A DNA stretch of 64,000 bases from CAZBNB01 sp964493245 (GTDB lineage: Bacteria; Pseudomonadota; Gammaproteobacteria; Legionellales; Legionellaceae). The stretch is taken from assembly GCA_964493245.1 (NCBI GenBank), contig CAZBNB010000002.1, positions 62,001-126,000 on the forward strand, given 5' to 3'. Both the position numbers and the translations under genes were made by a program. A model generated the notes under the pieces. The model ran no database searches and was not told the DNA's origin. It worked only from the letters and a program-made list of their open reading frames with translations. How positions within the stretch are numbered: position 1 is the stretch's first letter; each line of letters starts with the position of its first letter. Shown piece after piece: positions 17,007 to 25,230 of the stretch.

Positions 17007-18137
17007 ATGCGAATTGCATTCAATGCCACCCCTCTACTGTCTCCCTTAACGGGAATTGGACAATATATTTATCAGTTGGCAACGACGTTACAAACGCTTC
17101 CCGATGTCGATCTCGATTTGTTTTATGGATACCGCTGGGATAAAGAAATTCGTCAACAACCATTGCCTGGCATTACAGAAATTCGATCAGCCGTGAAGCG
17201 CGTGATTCCAAATATTTATGTGATTAACCGCCATGTGCAACAATTCAAGTTTAATCGTCTTGCCTCTTCAAAACAGATTGATTTGTACCACGAGCCTTGT
17301 TTTTTAGCCTTTAAATGCAACAAGCCGACGGTTTTAACCGTGCTTGATTTATCATGGATTCGCTTTCCTGAAACCCATCCACAGCAACGTATTGAAGCAA
17401 TGGATCGTTACTTTGAGCCGAGTTTAAGACGGGCGACCAATATCATTACCATTTCTGAGTTTGTGAAGCGTGAAGTCATTGATGTTTTTGGGATTGCAAA
17501 AGAGCGTATCCATGCGATTCCATTGGCAGTTGAGTCGGATTTTAAACCCCGTCAAGCGACAGAGACCCAGTCTACTTTAGATAAGTATGGTTTGAAACAT
17601 GGCCAATATTTGCTTTCAGTGGGCACATTGGAGCCCAGAAAAAATTTACAGGTTGTTCTCAAGGCGTATCAACGCCTGCCTGAATCGGTACGTAAACATT
17701 ATCCCTTGGTCATTGTTGGTATGAAAGGCTGGAAAACATCGGCACTGGAGCAGCAAATTGCGCCATTGGTTGCCGCTGGAGAAATTAAACTACTTGGCTT
17801 TTTACCCCGAGAAGATTTAACCATGGTAACCGCGGGTGCTTTGTCGATGTTATATCTTTCTGTGTACGAAGGATTTGGATTTCCTCCTCTAGAGGCTATG
17901 GCATGCAGTGTTCCTGTGATTGCCTCGGATGTGGCATCGATGCCAGAAGTGGTAGGAGACAGTGGTTTTTTACAAAATCCACATGATGAAATATTGTTGT
18001 CGGAAAATATACAAATGTTGATCGAAGATCACGACTTGCGTAATACAACGGCGATGAAAGGATTACAACGCAGCCAACAATTTAGTTGGGAAAAGTGCGC
18101 AAGGGAAACACTGGCATTGTATAAGAAGACTTTGTAA
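17007..18137 (+). CDS. Glycosyltransferase family 4 (mannosyltransferase-like)
   Basis: A GT-B enzyme of 376 residues. The N-terminal MRIAFNATPL and TGIGQYI patterns, the donor-domain SVGTLEPRKNL, and the catalytic-site YEGFGFPPLEAMA (E-x7-E) match GT4 enzymes of O-antigen clusters, many of them mannosyl- or rhamnosyltransferases. A TTG 21 bp upstream is in frame, but the ATG at 17007 has GAGAAG before it. It reads toward the leftward gmd-fcl-GT2 operon, whose GDP-sugar could be in the same glycan. Exact linkage is unknown. Confidence 0.88.
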   Translation: MRIAFNATPLLSPLTGIGQYIYQLATTLQTLPDVDLDLFYGYRWDKEIRQQPLPGITEIRSAVKRVIPNIYVINRHVQQFKFNRLASSKQIDLYHEPCFLAFKCNKPTVLTVLDLSWIRFPETHPQQRIEAMDRYFEPSLRRATNIITISEFVKREVIDVFGIAKERIHAIPLAVESDFKPRQATETQSTLDKYGLKHGQYLLSVGTLEPRKNLQVVLKAYQRLPESVRKHYPLVIVGMKGWKTSALEQQIAPLVAAGEIKLLGFLPREDLTMVTAGALSMLYLSVYEGFGFPPLEAMACSVPVIASDVASMPEVVGDSGFLQNPHDEILLSENIQMLIEDHDLRNTTAMKGLQRSQQFSWEKCARETLALYKKTL

Positions 18138-18149
18138 AAGTTTGTAAGT

Positions 18150-18172
18150 GTTCAAGAGCGAGGCTGTGAACG
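18150..18172. repeat. Short gene-end hairpin repeat, copy 1
   Basis: GTTCA...TGAAC inverted repeat around an AGCGAGGC core, 12 bp after the GT4 stop. A 20-of-23 match occurs at 41358-41380, also just after a stop codon. The 12-bp direct repeat flanking the neighbouring palindromic element overlaps its right arm. Confidence 0.6.
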
Positions 18173-18176
18173 CTTA

Positions 18177-18298
18177 ATGGCGCGTCAACTTAAGGCGTCA
18201 TTGCGATCTTTGCTAAGCAATCTCCGGTTCTGTGTACTGTACTCTGGCTTGCTTCGCGATACTCGCAAAGACATTTTTTCTTTAAGTTGACGCCATTA
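18177..18298. mobile_element. Non-coding palindromic element flanked by 12-bp direct repeats
   Basis: The terminal inverted repeats read AATGGCG(CG)TCAACTTAA at the left and TTAAGTTGACGCCATTA at the right. The interior has the GCGTCATTGCGA...AGCAATCTCCGG motif common to small genomic palindromes in several proteobacteria. Immediately outside, TGTGAACGCTTA occurs at 18165-18176 and again at 18299-18310, as expected for a target-site duplication. No coding capacity. It sits between two convergent gene ends. Confidence 0.75.
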
Positions 18299-18406
18299 TG
18301 TGAACGCTTACTTTTCCTCTCAAATAACCTCTCAGCTCTTTCTAGATATCTATCCCTACGGGACTAGGCGACTTAAGTTTGGCGCCATTGCCTGAGCGGT
18401 CACTCT

Positions 18407-19321
18407 TTATTGTCGCTTTGTTTTCAAAAGCTTTTCCCAGCGCCGTCGAATGATTTTTTTCCCCCATAATTGATAAGAAGAAATCAGAATCGGCAACAGG
18501 TTTTTATTCCAGCGATGTGAAGCCAGGATAGAATGAAAAAACGTTGTGAGTAAGAAGCGGTAGGGATATTTTTCACGTGAAATGGTTTGTTCACTCAGTG
18601 TGTGTGCATAGTTGAAAATACGATGATCTGGCACAACTCCAAAGTGATGTTTGAACATATCGTTGATTTCTGCTTGTACGGCAACGCGTGAGCTTAATGT
18701 TTTCGTGTCGGCATACAAACGTGAGCCAGCCCATTTTGTTTGTACATGTGCAAATTTTTCCCCTTGCTTGCCTAAGCGAATCCAGTATTCGTAGTCCATA
18801 CAATATTTCAGGGATTCATCTAACAAACCGTATTTTTCAAAAACGCGCCGTCTGAAAAATAAAGCGGGCTGTGATATCAAGCATGTTTGTTGTAAGCGCT
18901 CAAAATCCCATGGTTCCGTTGGATAAACTTCAAAAGGATGATCATGGGTATCAATGTGATCGGCCATGCCGTAAACAACATTGCACTCAGGATGTTCAGT
19001 AAAAAAAGCCAATACATCTCTTAATGTATGAGGGTAATAGACGTCATCAGAGTTTAACCAACCCACAATGTCACCATCGGTTGCCGCAAGGCCTTTATTG
19101 ACAGCATGTGTTTGACCGCGGTCTTTTTCTGAGGTCCATTTTACAGTGGGTTTAAATTGAGTTAAAACATCCACGGTGTTGTCAGTACTGCCCCCATCAA
19201 AAACCACGTGCTCCAGCGTCACGTCAGCAGGCAATTGTTCACGCTGCATAGCGACACTTTGCAGTGTGCGTTCAATAAACTGCCCTTGATTATACGATGG
19301 AGTGATAATACTGATTTTCAC
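18407..19321 (-). CDS. Glycosyltransferase family 2
   Basis: A GT-A fold inverting glycosyltransferase of 304 residues. The N-terminus has ITPSYNQGQFIERTL, the DGGSTDNT nucleotide site follows, and the metal-binding DxD equivalent is in GWLNSDDVYYP. This pattern is common in O-antigen and capsule enzymes. The start is a GTG at 19319-19321 with GAGG upstream. It begins 2 bp after the fcl stop, so it is the last gene of a gmd-fcl-GT2 operon and is a reasonable candidate to use GDP-fucose or a related sugar. No membrane segment is seen. Confidence 0.88.
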   Translation of the reverse strand: MKISIITPSYNQGQFIERTLQSVAMQREQLPADVTLEHVVFDGGSTDNTVDVLTQFKPTVKWTSEKDRGQTHAVNKGLAATDGDIVGWLNSDDVYYPHTLRDVLAFFTEHPECNVVYGMADHIDTHDHPFEVYPTEPWDFERLQQTCLISQPALFFRRRVFEKYGLLDESLKYCMDYEYWIRLGKQGEKFAHVQTKWAGSRLYADTKTLSSRVAVQAEINDMFKHHFGVVPDHRIFNYAHTLSEQTISREKYPYRFLLTTFFHSILASHRWNKNLLPILISSYQLWGKKIIRRRWEKLLKTKRQ

Positions 19322-19323
19322 GT

Positions 19324-20277
19324 CTAAACCTCGACTGCTTGCTGTTGTTGATAACGGCTTTGGGGGTTTAAAAAATCACTGTAAGCCGCGCGGATACCAT
19401 CACGCAAGCTGGTTTGATACGTCCAGCCTAATTGTTTCATTTGATCAACATTTAATAGTTTTCTCGGTGTGCCATCGGGTTTTGATGCGTCAAATACAAT
19501 TTGGCCTTTAAAACCCACGACATCCATCACGGTTTCTGCTAGTTCACGAATGGTGAGATCTTCACCGGTACCAATGTTAAATAAGCCGTCACGAACATCG
19601 TTTTCCATCAGAAAGACACATGCATCGGCCATATCATCAACGTACAAAAATTCGCGTTTAGGTTGACCGGAGCCCCATATCACGATTTCACTGTCGCCTC
19701 GTACTTTGGCTTCATGTACCTTACGAATAAATGCGGGTAACACATGACTGTTATTGAGGTCGTAATTATCATTGGGCCCGTATAGATTGGTTGGCATCAC
19801 GCTCACGTATTGCGTTTGATATTGACGATTGTAATTTTCACACATTTTAATACCTGCGATTTTAGCAATCGCATACGGCTCGTTGGTCGGTTCTAATTCC
19901 GATGATAGCAAGTGTGATTCAAAGATGGGTTGTGGACAAGCACGAGGATAGATACAGCTGGAGCCTAAGAACAACAGTCGCTGTACATCCGCCAACCAAG
20001 CCGCATGAATAACATTGGTTTGAATCATGAGATTTTGATAAATAAACTCCGCACGATATGTGTTATTGGCGTGTACACCACCGACTCTGGCAGCCGCTAA
20101 AAAAATGAAATCAGGTTTCTCTTCTTTTATAAAATGCTGTACCGCTTGCTGATTGGTGAGATCTAGCTCTTGTCGAGTACGCAACAACAAATTGCTATAT
20201 CCTGCTTGGCGTAGTCTTCTGACAATCGCGGAACCAACCATCCCTTGATGGCCGGCAACATAAATTTTATTTTTCAT
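19324..20277 (-). CDS. fcl: GDP-L-fucose synthase
   Basis: NADPH-dependent epimerase-reductase converting GDP-4-keto-6-deoxy-D-mannose to GDP-L-fucose. Visible features are the Rossmann loop GHQGMVGSA, FLGSSCIYP with the catalytic Ser and Cys, YAIAKIAG (YxxxK), and MPTNLYGPNDNYDL. Length (317) matches Fcl/WcaG. A GTG directly before the ATG is in frame, but AAGGA is best spaced to the ATG at 20275-20277. It lies 11 bp after the gmd stop and immediately before GT2. Confidence 0.95.
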   Translation of the reverse strand: MKNKIYVAGHQGMVGSAIVRRLRQAGYSNLLLRTRQELDLTNQQAVQHFIKEEKPDFIFLAAARVGGVHANNTYRAEFIYQNLMIQTNVIHAAWLADVQRLLFLGSSCIYPRACPQPIFESHLLSSELEPTNEPYAIAKIAGIKMCENYNRQYQTQYVSVMPTNLYGPNDNYDLNNSHVLPAFIRKVHEAKVRGDSEIVIWGSGQPKREFLYVDDMADACVFLMENDVRDGLFNIGTGEDLTIRELAETVMDVVGFKGQIVFDASKPDGTPRKLLNVDQMKQLGWTYQTSLRDGIRAAYSDFLNPQSRYQQQQAVEV

Positions 20278-20288
20278 CACGATGATCC

Positions 20289-21371
20289 TTACTCATGATA
20301 ATCGTAGGCAACATAGCCGTGTTGTTTAATAAGCTCATCTCGTTTTGCGCTGGTTAGATCTTCGCGCATCATTTCAACAACCAGTTCTTTAAACGAAGTT
20401 CTTGGCTCCCAACCCAATTTTTGTTTTGCTTTACTTGGGTCACCCAGTAACGTTTCAACTTCAGTTGGTCTGAAGTACCGTGCATCGACACGCACAACGA
20501 CATTACCCGCGGCATCACGGCCAATTTCATTGATGCCTTCGCCTTCCCAAGTGAGTTGAATATCAATTTCGGCGGCCGCTGTTTCAACAAACTCTCTGAC
20601 GCTGTATTGCTCGCCTGTCGCGATGACAAAATCTTCTGGTGTCTCTTGTTGCAGCATCATCCACTGCATTTCCACAAAGTCTTTGGCATGTCCCCAGTCG
20701 CGTTTGGCATCTAAATTACCGAGATACAAGCAGTCTTGTAAACCGAGCTTGATTCTGGCCAGTGCTCGCGTAATTTTTCGCGTGACAAACGTTTCTCCAC
20801 GAATCGGGCTTTCATGGTTAAATAGAATACCGTTACATGCGTAGATGCCATATGCTTCGCGATAATTAACCGTAATCCAATAGGCGTAAAGCTTTGCTAC
20901 GGCATAGGGGCTACGTGGATAAAAAGGTGTGGTTTCTTTTTGTGGCATCTCTTGAATTAAACCGTATAACTCAGACGTGGATGCTTGGTAAAAACGTGTT
21001 TTCTTTTCAAGACCCAATAAACGAATCGCTTCTAATAGACGTAATGTACCGATACCGTCGGCGTTGGCAGTGTATTCGGGTGTCTCAAAGCTGACAGCCA
21101 CATGGCTCATTGCGGCTAAGTTATAGATTTCATCGGGTTGTACTTGCTGTACAATACGAATTAAGTTTGTGGAGTCGGTTAGATCACCATGATGTAAAAC
21201 CAAATGCCTATGCGCAATGTGTGGATCTTCGTATAAATGATCAATCCGATCCGTGTTAAACAAAGAGCTTCGGCGTTTTATACCGTGAACAATATAGCCC
21301 TTTTTTAATAAAAATTCGGCAAGATATGCGCCATCTTGTCCGGTGATCCCTGTGATAAGTGCAGTTTTCAT
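20289..21371 (-). CDS. gmd: GDP-mannose 4,6-dehydratase
   Basis: First step from GDP-D-mannose to GDP-L-fucose or GDP-rhamnose-type sugars. Clear signatures are ITGITGQDGAYLAEFLL at the N-terminus, KRRSSLFNTDRIDHLY, the catalytic STSELYG and YAVAKLYAYW (YxxxK), and the RPTEVETLLGDPSKAK segment near the C-terminus. Length 360 is typical. It heads the leftward gmd-fcl-GT2 operon; about 380 bp of non-coding DNA lies upstream. Confidence 0.96.
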   Translation of the reverse strand: MKTALITGITGQDGAYLAEFLLKKGYIVHGIKRRSSLFNTDRIDHLYEDPHIAHRHLVLHHGDLTDSTNLIRIVQQVQPDEIYNLAAMSHVAVSFETPEYTANADGIGTLRLLEAIRLLGLEKKTRFYQASTSELYGLIQEMPQKETTPFYPRSPYAVAKLYAYWITVNYREAYGIYACNGILFNHESPIRGETFVTRKITRALARIKLGLQDCLYLGNLDAKRDWGHAKDFVEMQWMMLQQETPEDFVIATGEQYSVREFVETAAAEIDIQLTWEGEGINEIGRDAAGNVVVRVDARYFRPTEVETLLGDPSKAKQKLGWEPRTSFKELVVEMMREDLTSAKRDELIKQHGYVAYDYHE

Positions 21372-21753
21372 ATTTATCTCATTTTGTCAAAGGAGCATGG
21401 CGTAAAGCAGACAATACTGAGTCAGGTTTTTTTGTTGAATGTCCTTTTTGACCTGCTTCTAGAACAGTTGAATTGTACGTGACCAATTTCCTGAATATAA
21501 GGTAGCGTATTCTTTATGAAACAGCGACATTTTGCAAGCTTTTTGCCTATAAAAACCGTTTAGATACGTTGACATTCAGTCGGTTTTTTTGCGATACTAG
21601 CGACGCGAGGTTGGACTTGCTATGTGTCATTCCACTGGGTCAATTGGCGACACACTGATTGACCCTTTCTAAAAAATATTCCTATTTTTACTCTACCGTA
21701 GTTTTTGTGGTGTATAATGAAATTATACCCAGAATGAATCGCTGGAGTGCAAT
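21372..21753. other. Divergent intergenic region with inverted repeats
   Basis: About 380 bp between gmd (leftward) and the 21.75-kb gene (rightward). It contains GGGTCAAT/ATTGACCC (21637-21644 / 21658-21665), a perfect 8-bp inverted repeat with a 13-base loop, and a TATAAT at 21713-21718 placed to serve the rightward gene, without a good -35. No gene is visible. Confidence 0.5.
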
Positions 21754-22161
21754 ATGGACGCCGATTACTCAAAATCGCATTGTGCGGTGATGGAGCCGTG
21801 GTCTTCTCTTGGCCTGGATTTTGAGATGATAAAAAAATGTATTGTGGCGATCAAAGTCGGTAACTTAGAAGCGCTGCAGTTAATATTTGAATCAAAAGAC
21901 CTGACATCCGTTCAGAAACAAGCCTTGCTTACCAAGTGTTTTAATACCAAAGACTTTTATGAAGGTGGTGCTTTTATGGTGACCAACGCCATCTCTTTGG
22001 CCGAAAAATATGGTCATAAGGTGGTTTTGGAGTATTTGTTAAAGCAAAAAAAACTTTATGTCACCTTGTTGTCTGAGAAGGGTTTTCTCAGTCATAAAAA
22101 GATCAGCGATGACACAAAATCAACAACACCTATTATCACATCGTCCAAGAAGTTCAATTAG
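21754..22161 (+). CDS. Small protein with weak ankyrin-like helical pattern
   Basis: A 135-residue soluble protein, family not recognised. Two segments have the helix-turn-helix rhythm of ankyrin repeats: AIKVGNLEALQLIFES (about 34-49) and AEKYGHKVVLEYLLKQ (about 88-103). The consensus TPLH is missing, so this is at most a divergent ankyrin-like fold. A ribosome site (CTGGAG) and a TATAAT lie upstream. It stands alone, with a 177-bp palindrome beginning 3 bp after its stop. In Legionella-type bacteria short ankyrin proteins can be secreted effectors, but nothing here shows secretion. Confidence 0.6.
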   Translation: MDADYSKSHCAVMEPWSSLGLDFEMIKKCIVAIKVGNLEALQLIFESKDLTSVQKQALLTKCFNTKDFYEGGAFMVTNAISLAEKYGHKVVLEYLLKQKKLYVTLLSEKGFLSHKKISDDTKSTTPIITSSKKFN

Positions 22162-22163
22162 AA

Positions 22164-22340
22164 AAACCGCTGTTCGGCGTTTTTATGCTTTTAAACCTTC
22201 GATAAATCAATGATTAATTCGTTAAACGCTCTAAAAAATGCTCACATTAGCGCTGCTAGTGCTGCGCTTTTTTAGAGCGTTTGCCTCGTACTCATTGATT
22301 TCTCTCGATTTAAAAGCATAAAAACTCCGAACAGCGGTTT
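22164..22340. repeat. 177-bp near-continuous palindrome
   Basis: The outer arms AAACCGCTGTTCGG... and ...CCGAACAGCGGTTT pair, and the pairing continues inward through GTTTTTATGCTTTTAAA, ATCAATGA and ACGCTCTAAAAAA to a small centre near 22240-22255. It is unrelated in sequence to the CAGGACT family. It lies directly after a stop codon and 90 bp before the cytochrome gene, so its transcript would form a very stable hairpin and may separate the two units. Confidence 0.8.
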
Positions 22341-22370
22341 AGAAAAGCTTGCCTGATACCCATGAAATGA

Positions 22371-22398
22371 TTGCAAGTTATCTGTTTACAGGTATAAA
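22371..22398 (+). promoter_or_regulatory. Candidate promoter of the cytochrome/oxidase operon
   Basis: TTGCAA (22371-22376), 16-base spacer, TATAAA (22393-22398), 31 bases before the GTG start of the tetraheme cytochrome gene. The AGAGGAAG ribosome site lies between. Confidence 0.5.
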
Positions 22399-22429
22399 AT
22401 GCGACATTTAGATCTTTAGAGGAAGGTCA

Positions 22430-23983
22430 GTGAGCGGTTTCTTAAAAAATAAGAATAAAATCTTTATAAGTGGCTTATTCGCAGCGTTAATAGGGTCTAT
22501 TCCCCACGCTGTCTGTGCTGCTGACAACTCAAATCAAGCGCCTACGCTGCAGTTGGTGGATGGCTACTACCCGGCTTACCCCGCTACCCAAGCGGCAACA
22601 CCAGGACAAGCTGAAAAAATTCAGCGCGGTGAATATTTGGCAAAAATGGGCGATTGTATCGCTTGTCATACCAACGTTAAAGGTGGCACGCCTGCGTATG
22701 CTGGTGGTTTAGCTATTGCAACGCCATTCGGTACTTTCTACAGCCCTAACATTACGCCAGATAAAAAAACAGGGATTGGTGAGTGGTCTGAAGAAGATTT
22801 TATTCGTGCAATGAAGCATGGTCGCGATCCAGCTGGGCAAAATTACTTTCCCGTTTTCCCGTTTGTTTATTTCGCGAATGTGACCGACGAAGACTTGCGC
22901 ACTTTATATGCTTATTTTATGAGTATACCTGCTGTTGAGCAACCGAATAGACCTTTACCTTTCCCCTTCAGTGTGCCAGGCGCACGTTTCACTTTATGGG
23001 GATGGAAGTTACTGTTCTTTTATCCGAATAATACGTATGAATATGATTCGAGCCAATCACCCGAGTGGAATAGAGGTAAATATATCGTTGATGGCTTAGG
23101 GCACTGCAGTATGTGTCATACACCGTTGAATCCACTTGGTTCGCCTAAGACAAAATATTATTTAAAAGGTGGATTTATTGATGGCCATTGGGCCCCCGAT
23201 ATTTCGGCTCAAGGTCTAGAGAGCGCAACACCCAAAGAAATCGCTGATGTTTTTGTGACGCATCAATTGCTAAATAAAGCTGGTCCTGTTGCAGGGCCTA
23301 TGGCGGAAGTGAATCACAATAGCCTTAAGTATTTGACAGAAGAAGATCGCATCGCCATGGGGGTGTACCTAAAGGCGGTTAAGAGCGCTGAGCAACTTGG
23401 GGTTCCTGGTTCGAATGCTGCGCCGACAATTGCGCGTGGTCGGCAAGTGTACCTTAGCTCATGTGTCATTTGTCACCAAAATGGCGAAATGTCCGCGCCG
23501 ATTATTGGCAATGGCCCCAACTGGTACCGCCGTTTAAAAACCAGTGGTCTTACTGGATTGTATCGACATGCTATTGACGGCTATAACAGTATGCCAATCA
23601 AGGGTGCCTGTGTGACCTGCTCAACACAAGATGTCGTGGCAGCCGTTGACTACATTTTGGATAAATCATTGTCGCGTTCAGAGCGTGCGGATTTGGCAGC
23701 CTATAAATCAAAACGGTTTCCGACTCGTGGTAAGAAGCTCTATACCGAGTATTGTCGTGCCTGCCACGAAACAGGTAAATCAGGTGCTCCGGTGACAGGT
23801 GATAAGGCTGTTTGGCAGCCGCTGATCGCACAAAATATGGATGTGTTGATTCAAAATACATTGCATGGCGCGGGCCACCCAAAACAAGGTGGATGCGAGC
23901 AGTGCACAACGGGGGAAGTGATTGACGCAGTTAAATACATGGTTAATCAGTCTAAAACAGGTGGAGATTATTCGTTGTGGTAA
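22430..23983 (+). CDS. Exported tetraheme cytochrome c (AdhB-like pair plus two c5-type domains)
   Basis: The N-terminal signal or anchor (about residues 10-31) is followed by four CxxCH haem sites: C76-IAC-H80, C226-SMC-H, C345-VIC-H and C442-RAC-H. The first two domains resemble the haem domains of alcohol-dehydrogenase cytochrome subunits (FGTFYSPNITPD; EDFIRAMKHGRDP). The last two resemble cytochrome c5, each with the extra cysteine pair (GACVTC and GGCEQC) that forms a disulfide in c5. It directly precedes coxB (32 bp), so it is probably the membrane or periplasmic electron donor to the oxidase, replacing separate soluble cytochromes. The start is a GTG with AGAGGAAG upstream. The four-domain fusion is unusual. 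Confidence 0.88.
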   Translation: MSGFLKNKNKIFISGLFAALIGSIPHAVCAADNSNQAPTLQLVDGYYPAYPATQAATPGQAEKIQRGEYLAKMGDCIACHTNVKGGTPAYAGGLAIATPFGTFYSPNITPDKKTGIGEWSEEDFIRAMKHGRDPAGQNYFPVFPFVYFANVTDEDLRTLYAYFMSIPAVEQPNRPLPFPFSVPGARFTLWGWKLLFFYPNNTYEYDSSQSPEWNRGKYIVDGLGHCSMCHTPLNPLGSPKTKYYLKGGFIDGHWAPDISAQGLESATPKEIADVFVTHQLLNKAGPVAGPMAEVNHNSLKYLTEEDRIAMGVYLKAVKSAEQLGVPGSNAAPTIARGRQVYLSSCVICHQNGEMSAPIIGNGPNWYRRLKTSGLTGLYRHAIDGYNSMPIKGACVTCSTQDVVAAVDYILDKSLSRSERADLAAYKSKRFPTRGKKLYTEYCRACHETGKSGAPVTGDKAVWQPLIAQNMDVLIQNTLHGAGHPKQGGCEQCTTGEVIDAVKYMVNQSKTGGDYSLW

Positions 23984-24015
23984 GCCTGAAAATATTTAAG
24001 AAAATGGGGATAGGC

Positions 24016-25230
24016 ATGTTAAAGCGGTTTTATGTCAAAAAAGGTCTCGGTGTTTTGATCAGCATGTTATGTTTATGTGGCGGCCTCTCCACGGCTTTTG
24101 CTACAGATGCATGGCAATTAAATATGCCGCGTGGTGTCACACCGTTAAGCCATGATATGTATGATTTACATATGGTTGCCATGTTAATTTGTGCGATTAT
24201 TGGCGTCGTTGTTTTTGGCGTCATGATTTATTCACTGATTTTTCATCGTAAATCAAGAGGATACAAGGCAGACGATTTTCATGAGCATTATGTGCTTGAA
24301 GTGATATGGTCTATCATTCCATTTTTAATTTTAGTGGCGTTGGCGATTCCAGCAACCAAAGTATTAATGCGTATGGATGATACTGAAAATGCAGATGTCA
24401 CTATCAAAGTGGTTGGCTATCAATGGAAATGGCAATACCAATACTTGGATCAAGGGATTAGTTTTTACAGTGTTTTAGCAACGCCCTACGAACAAATTCA
24501 GAATAAACAGCCGAAAGGTGAGTGGTATTTATTAGAGGTTGATAAACCATTGGTTCTACCTATCAATAAGAAAATTCGCTTTTTAGTAACAGCCAATGAT
24601 GTCGTGCATTCATGGTGGGTTCCAGATTTAGGCATCAAACGAGATGCTATCCCAGGCTTTATGCATGAGGCATGGGCACGTATAGAAAAACCTGGTATTT
24701 ATCGCGGACAATGTACAGAGCTCTGTGGTATTTACCATGGTTTTATGCCGATTGTTGTCAAAGCAGTGACACAAAAAGAATTTGCAGCGTGGGTTGCCAG
24801 TCAACCTAAAGTCAATGCATCAGGTAGCAATATTGAGACCCTATCATCTCCGCAGCCTGATTTGAGCCGTGCTGAGTTAATGCGGATTGGTAAGCAAAAA
24901 TACGATATCGTGTGTGCACCGTGTCACCAAGAAAATGGTCGTGGTTTACCGCCAATGTTTCCGGCATTAAAAGGCAGCTCGGTCGCCGTTGGTAAACCGA
25001 TTTCAAGACATATTAGTATGATTTTGAACGGCGTATCAGGCACAGCGATGCAAGGGTATGCCGAGCAGTTAACGGATACTGAAGTCGCAGCGATTGTAAC
25101 CTATGAGCGTAATGCTTGGGAAAATAATACCGACGATGAAGTTCAGCCCAAGGATGTGGCCAAAATAAGAAGAGGGTCTTCGCAGCAGCCAATAATCGTT
25201 CAAAAAGCTCAAGCAGGAGGTTTGCAATGA
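24016..25230 (+). CDS. coxB: Cytochrome c oxidase subunit II with fused cytochrome c domain
   Basis: Accepts electrons from cytochrome c through the binuclear CuA site and passes them to subunit I. It has a signal peptide (about 1-29), two membrane helices, then the cupredoxin domain with CuA ligands C233, C237, H241 and M244 and an upstream histidine in VHSWWVP. A C-terminal cytochrome c domain carries C300-APC-H304 with a distal methionine candidate in PMFP, making this the caa3-like form. A GTG at 23977 is in frame, but the ATG at 24016 gives a proper signal peptide and has GGGG upstream. The stop overlaps the coxA start (ATGA). Confidence 0.95.
   Translation: MLKRFYVKKGLGVLISMLCLCGGLSTAFATDAWQLNMPRGVTPLSHDMYDLHMVAMLICAIIGVVVFGVMIYSLIFHRKSRGYKADDFHEHYVLEVIWSIIPFLILVALAIPATKVLMRMDDTENADVTIKVVGYQWKWQYQYLDQGISFYSVLATPYEQIQNKQPKGEWYLLEVDKPLVLPINKKIRFLVTANDVVHSWWVPDLGIKRDAIPGFMHEAWARIEKPGIYRGQCTELCGIYHGFMPIVVKAVTQKEFAAWVASQPKVNASGSNIETLSSPQPDLSRAELMRIGKQKYDIVCAPCHQENGRGLPPMFPALKGSSVAVGKPISRHISMILNGVSGTAMQGYAEQLTDTEVAAIVTYERNAWENNTDDEVQPKDVAKIRRGSSQQPIIVQKAQAGGLQ

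Noticed and set aside
21637..21665. Terminator at the GGGTCAAT/ATTGACCC inverted repeat
   Set aside because: The loop is 13 bases, the following T-run is short and interrupted, and no gene ends upstream on that strand.
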